A stretch of 64,000 bases of DNA from Trichoplax sp. H2 (GCA_003344405.1 NOWV01000164.1:113935-177934), one strand, 5' to 3'; numbered from the stretch's first letter, positions 39,401 through 52,411 are shown. Notes: a model not told the origin generated them from the sequence alone. Made by a program: numbers and translations.

Positions 39401-40559
39401 CTCAAAATTATTTTATGGAGATTTTTTGCAACGATAATGCAAATATTACAAATTTATTAAAAGTAACTTCTAATTTGTTTTCGAAGAAATAATTCAAATG
39501 AGTAAAAATAATTGCACAAAATGGCTATTATCTACTTAACAATATTACCGAATTTATAGTCTTTAAAAAGATGCTTATTATGGGAATATGGATGCTTTGG
39601 CGATGAATTTGAAGGTTTAGAAGAGGTAATATTGTTGTATTTTATTTTTAAAGTCAAGTTTTAGACTTTAAAGGTAGCAAATTAACTCAATCTTATAATT
39701 AATATTCCATGTTAAATTTATCTACTGCAGCCTATTTTTCATTGCCTTGAGCTCTTTAGCTTATATTTATTGCTGCAGAGCAGATTTGTTCTATACAAAA
39801 CGCCAACTTGGGATGCAACAAAGTAGGTCATTCCTATTGTAGTAAGCTATAAAAGTATTTTTAAGTGATTTTCAATAAATAAACAAAACGTACGCAATAA
39901 AAGCTAAAACAGCATTTTACTTTAAAATAATGATAACATAGTTGAATAATAGCGTTAAAGATTTTTCCTTTTTACATCAGTATTTAGTCATGTATTAATT
40001 AAAGTTTATACGATCACATGTAATAATTTACTGAAATACTCCTCTAATCTTTCCATTTGATAATTTTATAGAATTCGACGTCATGGTTGCCCGGATGAAG
40101 AAATATACATTAAAACATTTCAATTTATAGCCGTTGTAAATATCTAAATTCAAAATTTTATGATGCATGCGTGTACTTGTATTAATAGTGTTTAAAATAT
40201 CTTATGAAATTTCTTTATGGATTTAGAATAAGATCATCCCCGTTCGTGACGTAGCGGATGCTCGGTCGTTGCTTTTTTCTGCTGGAAATCAATATTACGT
40301 TATTAAAACAACAACTACAATCACTCGCTTCCGAGATGGCAAACCAGTCGTGGAAGTTAATGAAGAATACAAATCTGGACAAGGTAAAGACGGGATGTCA
40401 GAATTAAAATCTGTTTTAAAAGCCAATGATATTAATGAATCAGTGATACATACCGTCAATCATAGCACTACTTCCAATCTTGGTAGTGCCCAAAAAAATG
40501 TAATTATTCGGAAAAGATCACGTAAACAACAGCAAAAGTCGACTGAAAAAAACGATTAG
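36463..40559 (+). CDS. CYP74-clan P450 paralog, gene C: heme-Cys motif lost, long C-terminal tail (probable pseudoenzyme)
   Basis: Twelve exons: 36463-36573, 37012-37140, 37405-37615, 37700-37835, 38101-38262, 38396-38576, 38689-38735, 39240-39387, 39560-39625, 39731-39822, 40072-40135 and 40227-40559. They total 1680 bases, or 559 residues, fully open. The N-terminal IPG motif and ExxR (E310-R313) are kept. The I-helix motif FNxYGG has become AKLFRT (251-256) with no length change. Exon 9 is 66 rather than 81 bases and lacks the HQCPGK segment, so no Cys ligand is present. The toggle residue is Tyr87. The last exon encodes 110 residues instead of 21-34 and ends in a basic tail (IIRKRSRKQQQK). 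The exon 5 donor is GC (GCAAGT). Intact frame, phases and splice sites argue against simple decay. A non-catalytic lipid-binding or partner role is possible. Confidence 0.9.
36707..36830. repeat. Tandem duplication in intron 1 of P450 gene C
   Basis: Two copies of about 50 bases (36707-36755 and 36781-36830) share TACTTTAATCCC, TCCAT-GATGACAGCGTGC and TTTAAAATCT, with a few substitutions. They create a minus-strand ORF (36719-36979) with a repeated peptide, which I treat as a by-product. Confidence 0.88.
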
Positions 40560-43500
40560 TTTACATTGGTATCCTATTTTTTAATTTGATGTATAATCAC
40601 AAGTGCAACAGTATATTTCGATGTATAATTAAGCTAGCTTATTCTCTATAACTTTATTAAAAGAATATTGAATTCATGTCATCATCATTATATTGAGTTC
40701 ATAAGCTGTCATTCGCGCATTTTATTTATTGCATAGGGTAACTTGCAGGTATCATTAGATTAATTTTATTTTTAATAAAATGACAGTTGCTTAATGTATT
40801 TTATTACAAGTTAAAACTTTTTCCGGATAAAGAGTTTCCAATAAATTGGTATACTTATTAAGTTATTGGTTCGGATAACAGCATAAGGTTAATAATTTGC
40901 TTCCAATAGCTAAAATGATCGTAGAATTTATACTTAATCAATTTCTGTGTTAAAGATTTATAGTTTTAAGAAATATAAATTGTCGCTTTCTAATAAATTG
41001 AATATTTAACATAACATGACTATTTTCGATATTTTTATACTTAATTTGCTGTCCATGTAGTGTATATATAAGTGCAAAAACATACATATCCAACAACGTA
41101 CATTTGTTACACGTAACCAATTACTTATGTATTATATACTTCTAAGGTTAAATCGGGAAATTTTGAAATTATCTTTAATTTTTAGATCATCATATGATGC
41201 ACTATATTGAACATCTTCTTACATTCCTTACATACCAAACCTTTCAGACAGTACTTACTTCAAAATGTGTATGTTATTTTGCCCTTACATTTTATATGCT
41301 ATGCATGGGAATTCGAATACGTACTTTTACGAGTCGCATGCTAAGAAATTTAGGTTGATCAGATGGTGATGTAATACTTTTAGTTTACTATTTCTACAAT
41401 AGTCATCTTGTAGGAATATGTCCCATCAAAGGTATAGTTTCTTGCATAAACCTTGTTTACTAGCTATCTAAATCTCTAATAGTAATGATTAATAGATACC
41501 CAAACTTTTATGGGAAATATAAACAGTATATTGTTGGTTTCAGCGATTATAACCTGTTTAAGCTGCCTATCCAAACCGTCCTAAGAATTTATTTTACAAT
41601 AAAATATCACACTAATTTATCGAAATTCTCCTTTGAAGAACATTACCAAGCTCATGAACGGCTGCTAAAGGTTTGATAAACAAAGTCAGACAAATTGTAT
41701 CACTTATAGCAAACCTAATCTGTACCTGATTTCCCATAAAGCAGGTTATGATGATGACATCGATTTCGTTTTTCTTCGGTGCAAATTAGAAGAAAATAAA
41801 TTCAAACGATGTTATTTGTACATAAGTTTTCGATTTCTTGGGACTCTTTCAATACAGATACTTTAACTGTAAACAAGTACAAAATTTATTTTTCAGTTCT
41901 ATTTTGACATTTGCTTTGTATAGTACAGCCTAGAGAAATTGTGCTCATAAGCCAACTTTGTCAATTGAGTGTACGCGTATGTAAAAAAGTAACCGGTTAA
42001 TTCTGGTGCTTTCCTAAGAGTACAGTATTATCTTATATGATAACAACGGATGACCTGTCTTCATAATAATTCCTTTCGTATGGTTGATTTAGTAAACAAG
42101 AATCAATAGGATATTTCGTATCCCACCGAGTATTTCTTACAGCACATTGTCTTCATTGATGTATTAAAGAATAAAGTAGAAACAGTTGTGATTGGTACAA
42201 AATAGCAATCATGATTTGATGTAGCTTTTTTTGAAGAAGGTAAGAAAAATTACAATGTAAGAGTAGCATAAAAATTACTAATGAAAGAACTTTCGCGATG
42301 ATAAACTTATTAAATCATCAAATCATTGTAAAAGCTCTTTCATTAGCAATTTTCATGTTATCCTGTCTCTTGGCCAACTTTCTGCACTTAAAACTACCAT
42401 CCCTAAGAACAAAACTCATTCAATGTAGCAATTAAATTTTAATTTTCTTTTATCTGTATAAGATCTCTCTATAAAGTTTATTAGGTATATTAATATTGTC
42501 ACCAGCTGTAATATCAGGGCGTTAATTATGAATTAGTTTATATCTTAAAAGAACTATAATCTCTAAATTACCGTTCTTCATAAAAAATCTTCCATCTTAA
42601 GGATTATCTAGAAAGAAGTGAAAAAGGCGAGCAGTAACAGACTCTATTTCTATTTTTCATGTCTTAATACAATGATCTTCATAGATAAGTACATTAAACG
42701 TATTATTCACATATCGTTAAAATTTTTAATAATAATAATGGTGTAGTATTGAAAATAAGTAAATTTATATATTTTAGAATAGATTGTAGTTAATTGATTC
42801 ATCCCGCGTAAAGACTTCCGGAAGTATTTATCATCTTTACATCTAAGGAGCGAAATTTTCCATTTGTTCATAATTCTACATGATCATAGATTACTTATAT
42901 TTATTAAATAAATTCTAACAGTATGATTTTGATACTCAGCAAATTTATATTTTGAAACGGGCTCTTTTTCACCTATCTGTAACAAAATCCTTCATACTTA
43001 GTAGCTATTACCCCTAAAGATCGAAAATGACTAACATTATTGCGTGAAGATAATGGTACAATGATAGCTATTTTAACAGAGAAAGAACTTGTTTAAATAC
43101 GAAGGTTAAGTTTAAGGTTAAAAGTAGACAACAGCATTTGACAGTGATAGAATGGTTTCATAAAATGATGGTTCCCAAAAGCAAAGGTGATTTCAAGCGG
43201 GCACTAGTAGCTTAACTAATTTTACATGTACACAATTGTATGCAGATATAGATATTTATATAACAAGAGAAGAGAGAGAAGGAGACAATAGAAATAAAAT
43301 TATGAATGGCGCAGTTCTTAGGTCACGACTTCCAGCTGAATTGCATTATAATTATAATAACCACCTGTAGATTTTCAAGCATAGCAAGCGTATTTTTTAT
43401 ACCAGTTTATATTAGGACCCCCTAAATATGACGTGTAAATTGTATTCGAGGGTGTTATTACGCAAACTATTACGTTTATTTAATACGAAGATCACCGTAT

Positions 43501-44296
43501 TTTACTATTCGTCGAATATCGAAATAGTTTACTTTGTGTAAATCCACATATACTTCTCCATATTTCGAGAAAATCAACAAAATTTATAAACTAGGTACTA
43601 TTAATAGCTTTAAATATAAGTATTAATATTCTATATATTTAATCTAACATTAATTGCTTAATATCTTAAAATTGAATTAACTAAAATAGTTAATCTTCAA
43701 TTATACGAGTATTTTGCTTTCTGTGTTACGTTTTTAACTGTTTGATGATAAAATAGCAAATGATGTTTATGGATACGGGCGTACGTAAATAGTTAAATCA
43801 GATTAAAATACGTTATTACATTAAATTACGTATTCATGTTGTTTTAGAATAGTCTTTTCAACTTAATGTTACTTCCATTTTATTCTGACGTTAATGAGAA
43901 ATATTTGAAGCTTAGTAATATAAGCAAACAAATAATTATATAATCATCAATGATTTTTCAGTAATATTTTTCTTTTCTTTTTTGTTTACTTCTTACCTTT
44001 TAATAACAATACGACAACAGTATAGCGTAAATACATCGCTAAGAACACAGAAAAAGTAATTGAAGTAAAATTTTTAAGTATAATATTAAATAAAGGTTAC
44101 CCACTTTTACAGTAAAATTAACCGGAAATTCAATATTGCAGTAAAACAGAATCTTTTGACTTTAGTCACTAATCCAGTCAAATATCAATTAAAGATATTT
44201 TATATTGTCGTCTTACTAGTTTTGACTATGATATTAAATAAAGGAATTTGTTATCAGCTGATAATTGGATAGCTAAAAGTGAAAAAAATCAATGAT
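40560..44296. other. Intergenic region between P450 genes C and D
   Basis: About 3.7 kb of AT-rich DNA with no supported exon. It contains one clear long inverted repeat (42267-42357). The 63-codon ORF at 41485 has no support. Confidence 0.55.
42267..42357 (-). ncRNA. Long hairpin, possible small-RNA precursor or miniature element
   Basis: Arms 42267-42293 and 42331-42357 are 27 bases each and inverted relative to one another, with a 37-base loop. The plus-strand text has three A/C mismatches. Read from the minus strand, all three become G-U pairs, so a minus-strand RNA would be paired along the whole 27 positions. The loop contains a further GATGAT/ATCATC inverted pair. Transcription is not shown, and a decayed inverted-repeat element is an equal alternative. 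Confidence 0.4.
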
Positions 44297-47200
44297 ATGG
44301 AAGTTCTTTCGCGAAAGTTGCACCGGAGAAGGAGGTCTAGCCGAGAAGATACTATTCAATCGATTCCTGGATCACATGGACATAAATTTATCAGTTCCTT
44401 TAAATTACAACAGGTAAACGGAACTAAATCGGCCTAAATATTTCATATGTGCATATATACTATTTTATGGGAAAACTACTAACAGGAAGTATTACAATCC
44501 GTCATAAACGGTAGTATTACGAAAATAGGTCAATTATGAAGTATTTTTTAAATTTATGTGCCTATTTATAATGTTAAATTGTTTTATTACGATATACTTG
44601 TACAGTAACACTGTTGCATTGTAATAATCCAAGGAGATTTTAGTATTATTACGGTTAATTATAATTTTTTGTTAGTGTAACGATTGACTGATTGACTTTT
44701 AAGTGAATGACGCAAAGTGTTAAGATAGGCGATTATGATTGAAGTTAATTTGGAAATTATATATAATTAATTCGGGTGTTAAATTTTCGCCACAGTTGAT
44801 TGATACAATCTCCAGTGATATTATGTTTTACTAATTGCTACATTTACTGTACCTGTTTTATTTAATAAATGGTAATAAATTAGTCACATCCAATCCCGCT
44901 TAGGCACTTTGCAATTTTAATGTTTTCTTAACGAAATTGTAGCCTTAGCAAATATAGTTTGTATATCGGTGCATTGTATAACGATAAAGTTAATATTTAT
45001 TATTTTACGTGTGTAGTATTGTATAAGTTAGAAATACGTTTCTTCATTAATCTTATCTCAGTTAAGGTGCTAGCAAGTGCTGTCTATAAATTTAGAAACA
45101 TTTAGAAACCTAACTTCGCGCTTATTTTACAGCAAGGAAATTTATATTTCAAGACGTTACAACAAAAATATCAACAAAATGTTTTTCGAATCAATATTGG
45201 CGTTCGAGCTATTGCTTTAGTCGATAATCGTGTTATACGTATATTATTTCAAAATGATAAGGTTTGTATTATTTTTTATTTCAAATGTGATCAAGAGTGA
45301 CAGCTAGCAGTAATTTTGCACTCCGTATTTACAATAGTAAGAATTTTAATCTAAATCATTAACTACTATGGTATAAGAGATGCATGTTATCGATCATAGT
45401 GATCAAATAAGTCAGCTTTTACGTAGATTGCTAATCCGTATGGAAATAAAATATTTAATTCAATCCTGTAATTGTTAGGTAACGAAAGAGGACGGCGTGG
45501 GAAACTATATCACCAATTATAATCTTATGGATAGTTTGCGTCCTTCCATATTTTCAGACCAAAAAGATCGTATGAGTAGAAATTCATTTATTTTGCAAAC
45601 TTTGGCTGCCATGCAAGATAAATATATCATTCAGCAAACCTATAATAGCATTGAAGATCATTTCCAACGATGGAACAAAACTTATCAGCGTTAGTCTATT
45701 TTCCTATGAATATGATAGCTGTTTACTTACGTGAACTCATAAGTAAAGCTCAAAATTTAAAATACACATATACAGGAAATTTTTATTCTAGGGCTTGTCT
45801 CATTAGAAATCTAATCTAACTATGTTTGCTATCTCATATTGGATTTATTACAGCAACTGCTTCAAAATCGATACAACCATCATGGGATGATGGAATCCAA
45901 CATTTATGTTGTGATATAATTTGTCGATTATTTATCGATAAGACCGTTAATTTTGAGTCAATCTTTCAATGGTATGTGCAAGCGTTGCAGAAGATAAAGT
46001 AAGAAATAGCATATTCACATAATCTCGTACTTACTTATAAATTCGCATCTTATCAGGGTATTAATAGAGGAGGATAATTTAGAAAGCTTTTCATAATTAG
46101 TTTAATCTTATTAGCACAATACATCATGATTTTTTCCATTAATATGATAGAGTGCCTGGATTGTTAAAGCAAAGACAATGTGCCGATATTTATAATACCT
46201 ATATCGAGCTTTTCAAGGAAATTGAGAATTCTACTTATTTGCCGTATTATTTAAATACTGGTCGTCAATGTTCCTTGTCCGATGAATATGCCAAAGAAAA
46301 TGTTCTGTTTGGTATCATGTGAGTACTTAATTAGGAGAGATAGAACTGAGATATTCTTAATCTATCTATTTTAGAACTGCTGTTAAAAATTATTGAGATA
46401 TCAGTAGGAAAAAATCGGTTGTAGTTTAGTTAAGATCATTTTGTTTCGTGTTACACTTACGTAACGTCCTATGCTCAACAGGAGCGTAATTTAGAAGTCG
46501 TAATAAATGATGATGTATATCCATCAATACAGTTTTATACCATAATCGTAAAAGAGTAAGTTTAAATATAGTGGTCCTCATTACATATCTAAATATTGCA
46601 TATTATAAATAGCTGATATCAATATAATTCATCAAGTTTTTCAGAACTTCGCTAGAGACGATATTTTTTAATTCTTAGAATCACTTTAAATTAACAAGAA
46701 TAAATGTAATTCTAGTTGCTATTGTAGTCAAAGGTTTCCTATTATTACATTGAACTATCAGCTTTTTCGATAGCCGTACAATATTAGGGATCTGTACTAG
46801 TCCTAGAATCAATATAGATTAAAATAATATTGAATAAAATTATGATTGTCGAAGTAATAGCAATATTCCTTATCATATCACTATATATTAGCTTTAACGC
46901 ATTTGGTAGCTGTGAAGCAATTATGAGAACTTGCGCAGCACGAATTGGTATATTAAGCCATGAAGATCGAAATCAATTACGTCAAGAAATACAAAGTACA
47001 TTAGGTGAAGGCAATGATCTTTCTCTAGCAGCACTAACCAAAATGAAACGATTGAGATCGTTTGTTGCCGAGGTTCGAAAAATGGCAGTATTTCTTGATT
47101 AATTTTTAAAGATCTTTATTTTAACTTTATACCGTCTATTACTTTGACGCTAGGTTCTTCGTACTTCTTCTCCTATTTCATTAATATTCCGTCGAGCAAA

Positions 47201-48475
47201 GTAAGCCTGAAGCTTATATTAATCATAAAGTAGATCGAAATAATATCTTACTAATATCAATCCTTGGACTTACTGTAATCCTACAGTGTAGTGTACTGCT
47301 ATAGTACGATAGATCGATAACTTACGATCTTTATCTGATCTGAAAAGGGATCAAACATATTTTATAACCAAATTTGGTTGAATTCCAACTATGATCTATT
47401 TATAGTTGCGTGATCTTGAGTTGATTATAAATAAATATAAATTAATTTTAAAACGAAGCCCTGATTCTCTTTCATGTTAACGTTCAAATAAAATATTCTT
47501 TTTCATTTATCATACCTATTGTAGACAAGATATGTTTATTCAAGCTTATACAGGGACTTATAAGATTTCAAAAGGACATTTACTTGTTGGCAATATCCAT
47601 TTAGCTCATAGGGACCCAAATGTATTTCCAGAACCAGATACATTTAAGCCTTTCCGATTCTATGACGATCCAGTAAGAAGTTTTAAATATGCTGTACAAC
47701 CATAAATATAGATTGCTCGTAAATTGAAATTTCTATGAATTTCATTTTTTATTATTCTTAATGAATGTAATGCACATAAATATTTGTAGGAATTGATACG
47801 GCATATGATTTGGGAAGCTGGAGTATATCCAGATGAAGCCAAAAACTTAAGTCATCAGTGTCCAGGAAAGGTATTCATTAAATATGACTTTAATTTAAAA
47901 TAGAGGCTCCTGATATTAAGATCTATTTGTTACTCGTATATTAATTATTTTACTCTGAATTTACTTATATTTGCTATTATAGAAAATGATGATGATTCTT
48001 CTTCAGCTCTTTTGCATGAAATTATTGATACATACAGAGTTTCAGTTTGATGTAACGCCGGACTGGAATGAAAAACAGTAAGTTTTAGTGATTGCTAAAT
48101 GCTTAGTAATAATATTGATTATGCCTGTCAGGATAGTGTAAAATGATAAAATGTATAGGTATATAAATTGATTATCCAGGGTATTGGTAGTCTGTATTGC
48201 CATAACAGTATTAAAAATGAAGCAAATCTAATTTTATACTATTTACCTTATAAGCTTACATAGCCTTGGCTGCCCTGATGGTTGTTTAACTCTAAATCAA
48301 TTTTCATATGATCCAGCTATGGTAAGGACTATGTAATTAATGCTAAATAAAATTCATGTTTGAATAAATATCAGGAAATAGAATAATTAATCAGATATCT
48401 CACTGCTAGTTCAAGATCAAGCTATCGGATGATATTTGCAATTCGCATTCACCGTTTCTTCACTGCGAAGATTAA
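44297..48475 (+). CDS. CYP74-clan cytochrome P450, gene D
   Basis: Twelve exons: 44297-44413, 45133-45261, 45479-45689, 45854-45998, 46151-46318, 46892-47072, 47154-47200, 47525-47672, 47790-47870, 47983-48077, 48255-48321 and 48410-48475. They total 1455 bases, or 484 residues. The N-terminus is Arg-rich, then SIPGS; no membrane anchor is seen. Hallmarks are I-helix FNAFGS (258-263, second Gly replaced by Ser), ExxR (E317-R320), FKPFRF, and the heme motif HQCPGK with Cys406. The AOS toggle position is Val (V89), not Phe as in A and B. In plant CYP74s that position separates allene oxide synthases from hydroperoxide lyases, so D may give a different product. The exon 11 acceptor was chosen at AAG|CTTACA because it restores the exon length of gene A; a downstream TAG acceptor is possible. 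Exon 4 is 9 bases longer than in A-C. Confidence 0.92.
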
Positions 48476-51400
48476 ATATGGATTATATAGACCATCATCA
48501 GAATACTAGATAATTGACGTGTTGACTACATCTTGTGTCTCTATGTACTAGCCCAAATTTTACTTATCTGACGATGTTCATAATTAGAATTCACCATTTT
48601 CAATTACAGCGATTAAATATAGACAGTAAATATTGGCTATTGTAACGAGTAGCGCATAAAGCTTGATAATTCCATTATAGCATAGCTTTTCATGGTTGTA
48701 TTTATGATATTATTTATTAGATAGTATAAGAACCAAATTTGTTCATTACAAGAATGAATGGATTTCTGTCATGACATTGGTATATTTTAGCGTAATTCTT
48801 TTATGACAATATCATTTAAAGTTAATTTCTAAAGTATTTAGTTTATGGAAATGCTTGCTAAAACGACGAGCCATGAATTGCGTTTGATGAACTCAGGTGA
48901 ATACCTATTCACTATTCAAGTACGAGCACATAGCCGAATAACTTAAATTGTTAGTGTAACGAGCATCGAACAAGAAATTTACTGCGGTCACAATCGATGT
49001 TAACTCTACACAGAACTACAGTATGTAGTTATGGTAAAGAAATAATTTTTAAGTCCATTGCATTGGTAAGCATCTGATGTATGCGAGTATGAGACTTCAA
49101 ATTTGAAGTCATATCATGTACTTTGAAGGTAAAATTTGTTCACGTTATACGTGTGGTTACAATATTTTAGAACCAATATTTCATTGAGTATATTGCCGTA
49201 AATTTTTCGGGCTTTATTAATTTACAGTAAACTATTTCAGACACCTGTTTGGAGAAGGTCGATCTTAAACCATGTTTATAAAGATACTAAATAATAATGA
49301 TTTATAATTACAATAGAGTGATTTTTAGATCATTGACAGTATGCCAATATTGAAAGTTACATGTAACAAGAAATTAGCAATAAAGGGTACAAAGACTAGT
49401 TAAAAAGAGTGTAGGAAATTAATGCCTGTTCAGAACTTAAATAGAGCAGTCAGATTATCACCTTTGAAATAAATTACATTTGAGATTCTCTGTTTTAAGT
49501 CCTGTATTCCTAATAGAAAATTAACCAATTTTATATGCAATATGTACAACAGAAAAAGCTGATACTAAATGGCAATAACAAATTATAGCTAATTCCGAGT
49601 AACATTGTTCAGCGTAAAAGATAGTTGTAATATTGTGTTCATAGTAAGTCCTAATACTAAAGTATTAGTTTGAAGGTTGACATTCGTAATGATACGCCAG
49701 ATGATCGTCATCCAAGGTTCTACAACATGGAGGCAGATAACGATAATCTGTATGGTAGTCTGATAAATACTTATTACAATATTTACATTTGCTGTTAAAG
49801 AGGTTCTTGTAACTAGCCAGCCAATTCTAATTATGAAATTAAAGTATTCCGTTAGTTTATTAATCCAGATGTGACGTAAAATAGATAATAAGAAAGCTCT
49901 TTTATTTTTACCAAGAACAATTCCAAGGCTGCAGCAGGAGTATTATTACCATAATAATGCAATGATGCCGATGTTGCACGTAATGTAACCTGGAATAAAG
50001 CACATTAAAAATGAAAATAGCGAAAGTTTCGTGATCAAGTTAACATTTAACATTATGCGTTACTATAATGTTATCCTAACCAATTTAAAAACTTGATACG
50101 TCGATGTAGTTCGAGTTTTTGCCTATTGATTGAGACATAGATAAATTGTTGGCATCAAAATATATTTCTAAATACGTTAAGAAATTGAGTAAAGAAAAAG
50201 AGAAAAGATAATATAAATTGTAAAATTATAACATATTTTTAGCTAGTTTGATGCTAAGTACTTTATTCAATTCTTCAGGAGCCATGACCAAAACCTTGGA
50301 GATCACTAAACTTTCAGTTATATATATAAGTGCTGTCATAGTGTTTTTGATAGTTACCTATAATTTTAATTTGTTGAACAATTATGGATACAATTGCAAT
50401 TGAAGAATGATCATACATAATTGTAAGCACATAATTTTTAGATAATTACTTTAACTAAGGAGCCGCTGTTGCTACTTGTATCTATTACTAGTTCTTCGTG
50501 GGAGTTACCAATCCTTGTTAGAATGTCATTTTTACTATGAAAGAAGTACAAAATGGTAAAATTGATTAATTGATCCATCAGTAAGTGTAGATGACAGATA
50601 CATTAGATGCGATGACGATTATGCTAAATTAAAATAAATGTGCTAACATGTTCTGCAAATTGCTGATATCATGATCTGCGTTTCTGGATAGTTTATCATC
50701 ATTTTCATTTTGTAGAAAATTAATTTCGTGTTGTCGTTTGTCCATAATTTGGTATATAACTTTACTGTTTGTTTTTACCTACCAAGAATGAAGCATAAGG
50801 TTTTACTATTTTAGAAGGTAGAAAATCAGGATAAGCTTACACAATAATGACATCAAATTGTAGAGGGGTCAATAGGTGAAAAATGTTATTTTGAAAGCAT
50901 TTCCTAAAAATTAGGGTAGCCGTAGCAAATTTGCAATCTAAATTAACTGTAATAAGAGTAGGACTAGCTATATAGTCGTAAGTACAACACAGAATCCAGT
51001 TATACAGGTATTATTTGGACGATTTCTGTTTTAGAGTACATCTATAATAATGTTTAGAGAATATTTTTTCTATATACGCTCGTGTATGTAGCTTGGTTAT
51101 ACTGTAGTAACTCTCTTTTAGATATACTGTACTGTCATGATAACATTGTCGATCAAATGAAGGTTCAATACTATTTTAAATCATAGGCAAATTTTTGCAA
51201 CTTACATTTTGATTCCATTCATACGAATTGATCAGATCTTGGTGTGTTGATTTTCCTTCCAATTGAGGATCGTAAAGTAGCAGAGAGGGAAGTGCAGAAG
51301 AGGGTGGCAAAGAAGGCATGCTTTTGAATTCTGCATTGCTCAATTGCCTAGTTCAAATTATTTAAAAGCATATCTTTACATACAGTACCATTTCAAAGAT

Positions 51401-51919
51401 AGATATTACCAAATGATGCAATTACATTATCGCAGGGAATTTTTTCGATGGAAATTATTGTAGCAGTTATTAACTTCGTACATGATATGATTAGCATGTC
51501 TTTTGCACTTTTATCCGTATTGTTTATATTTGCATTGCAATGATAGCAGTACAATAATTTCCTAATCTACATCGCGATTGACCGTATTTAACGGTTATTA
51601 TTAATTTAGTATGTCAAATTACGTTTCCTTTAACAGTCTCATATTCCATGTTATATTGACTGTATAGTTTACTGTAAATCTGATAATACTGTCTTGTCAT
51701 TGCATGAATTGGATGACAGGGATACTCGTATTTACAATCGCTTACTAAAATGATGCTATACAGTATCACGGATGTTACGCTGAATACAAAGATTAAAAAG
51801 GATGGCAATGTTGACTTGTATGGCAGTTTAAATTAATGTATAGTATTATGTGTACAGTAAGTAGATTGGGCTAGTGCCATTAGTCCATATCGAAATGGAT
51901 AGCATCAATCTGAGGAAAA
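48476..51919. other. Intergenic region downstream of P450 gene D
   Basis: About 3.4 kb of AT-rich DNA without a supported gene. A minus-strand open stretch at 51614-51808 starts with a signal-peptide-like hydrophobic run but has no in-frame ATG before it. A purine-rich patch lies around 51265-51325. Confidence 0.5.
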
Positions 51920-52258
51920 ATGGTAATGGATAAGAAGAGTAACTCAACTACGCAAGCTGGTCTCAATTGTTTGTTATTCTTACACCATATCATCATGACG
52001 ACTTTAATACAAGTAGTGGGTTATTTGTATCGCCTAAAAGGATCGGATACAACGTATGATAGCACCTGTGTAGCCCAATATCATGATGAAGTATACAATA
52101 TAGGAGTAATTTTCGTAGTTTATGACTGGCTGTATGAAGACTTGGTGAAAGTAGTGATGAATTTTAATGATTTCATTCTACAGGGCAATATGACACTAGT
52201 AATTTCATGCTGCTATCCATTGCAAGTCGCTGGTATCGGAATGGGTTATAACTGCTGA
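51920..52258 (+). CDS. Small hypothetical protein, uncertain
   Basis: ATG-led single-exon ORF of 112 residues, long for this stop-rich DNA. It has a hydrophobic segment at about 15-37 (LLFLHHIIMTTLIQVVGYL), a second hydrophobic patch near 58-70, and a Cys/Gly-containing end (CCYPLQVAGIGMGYNC). Possibly a small membrane protein. I recognise no family and have no splice evidence. It converges with the minus-strand ORF at 52412. Confidence 0.3.
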   Translation: MVMDKKSNSTTQAGLNCLLFLHHIIMTTLIQVVGYLYRLKGSDTTYDSTCVAQYHDEVYNIGVIFVVYDWLYEDLVKVVMNFNDFILQGNMTLVISCCYPLQVAGIGMGYNC

Positions 52259-52411
52259 TCCCAGTCTATTTTGAATTAAGATTGCAGCTACAATCATGGA
52301 TGGGTTGTTATTTTAATGCGATCTATTGCAATGATTAAGTAGTAAATATGGCCATTTTGAAGGGTGGTATTCCGCTCTTGTATTCAAGGGTAGACTATGT
52401 TGACTGTCTAC

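Noticed and set aside
51614-51808. Minus-strand ORF with a signal-peptide-like start
   Set aside because: The apparent first Met is a TTG codon and no in-frame ATG precedes it. It could only be an internal exon, and no partner exon was found.
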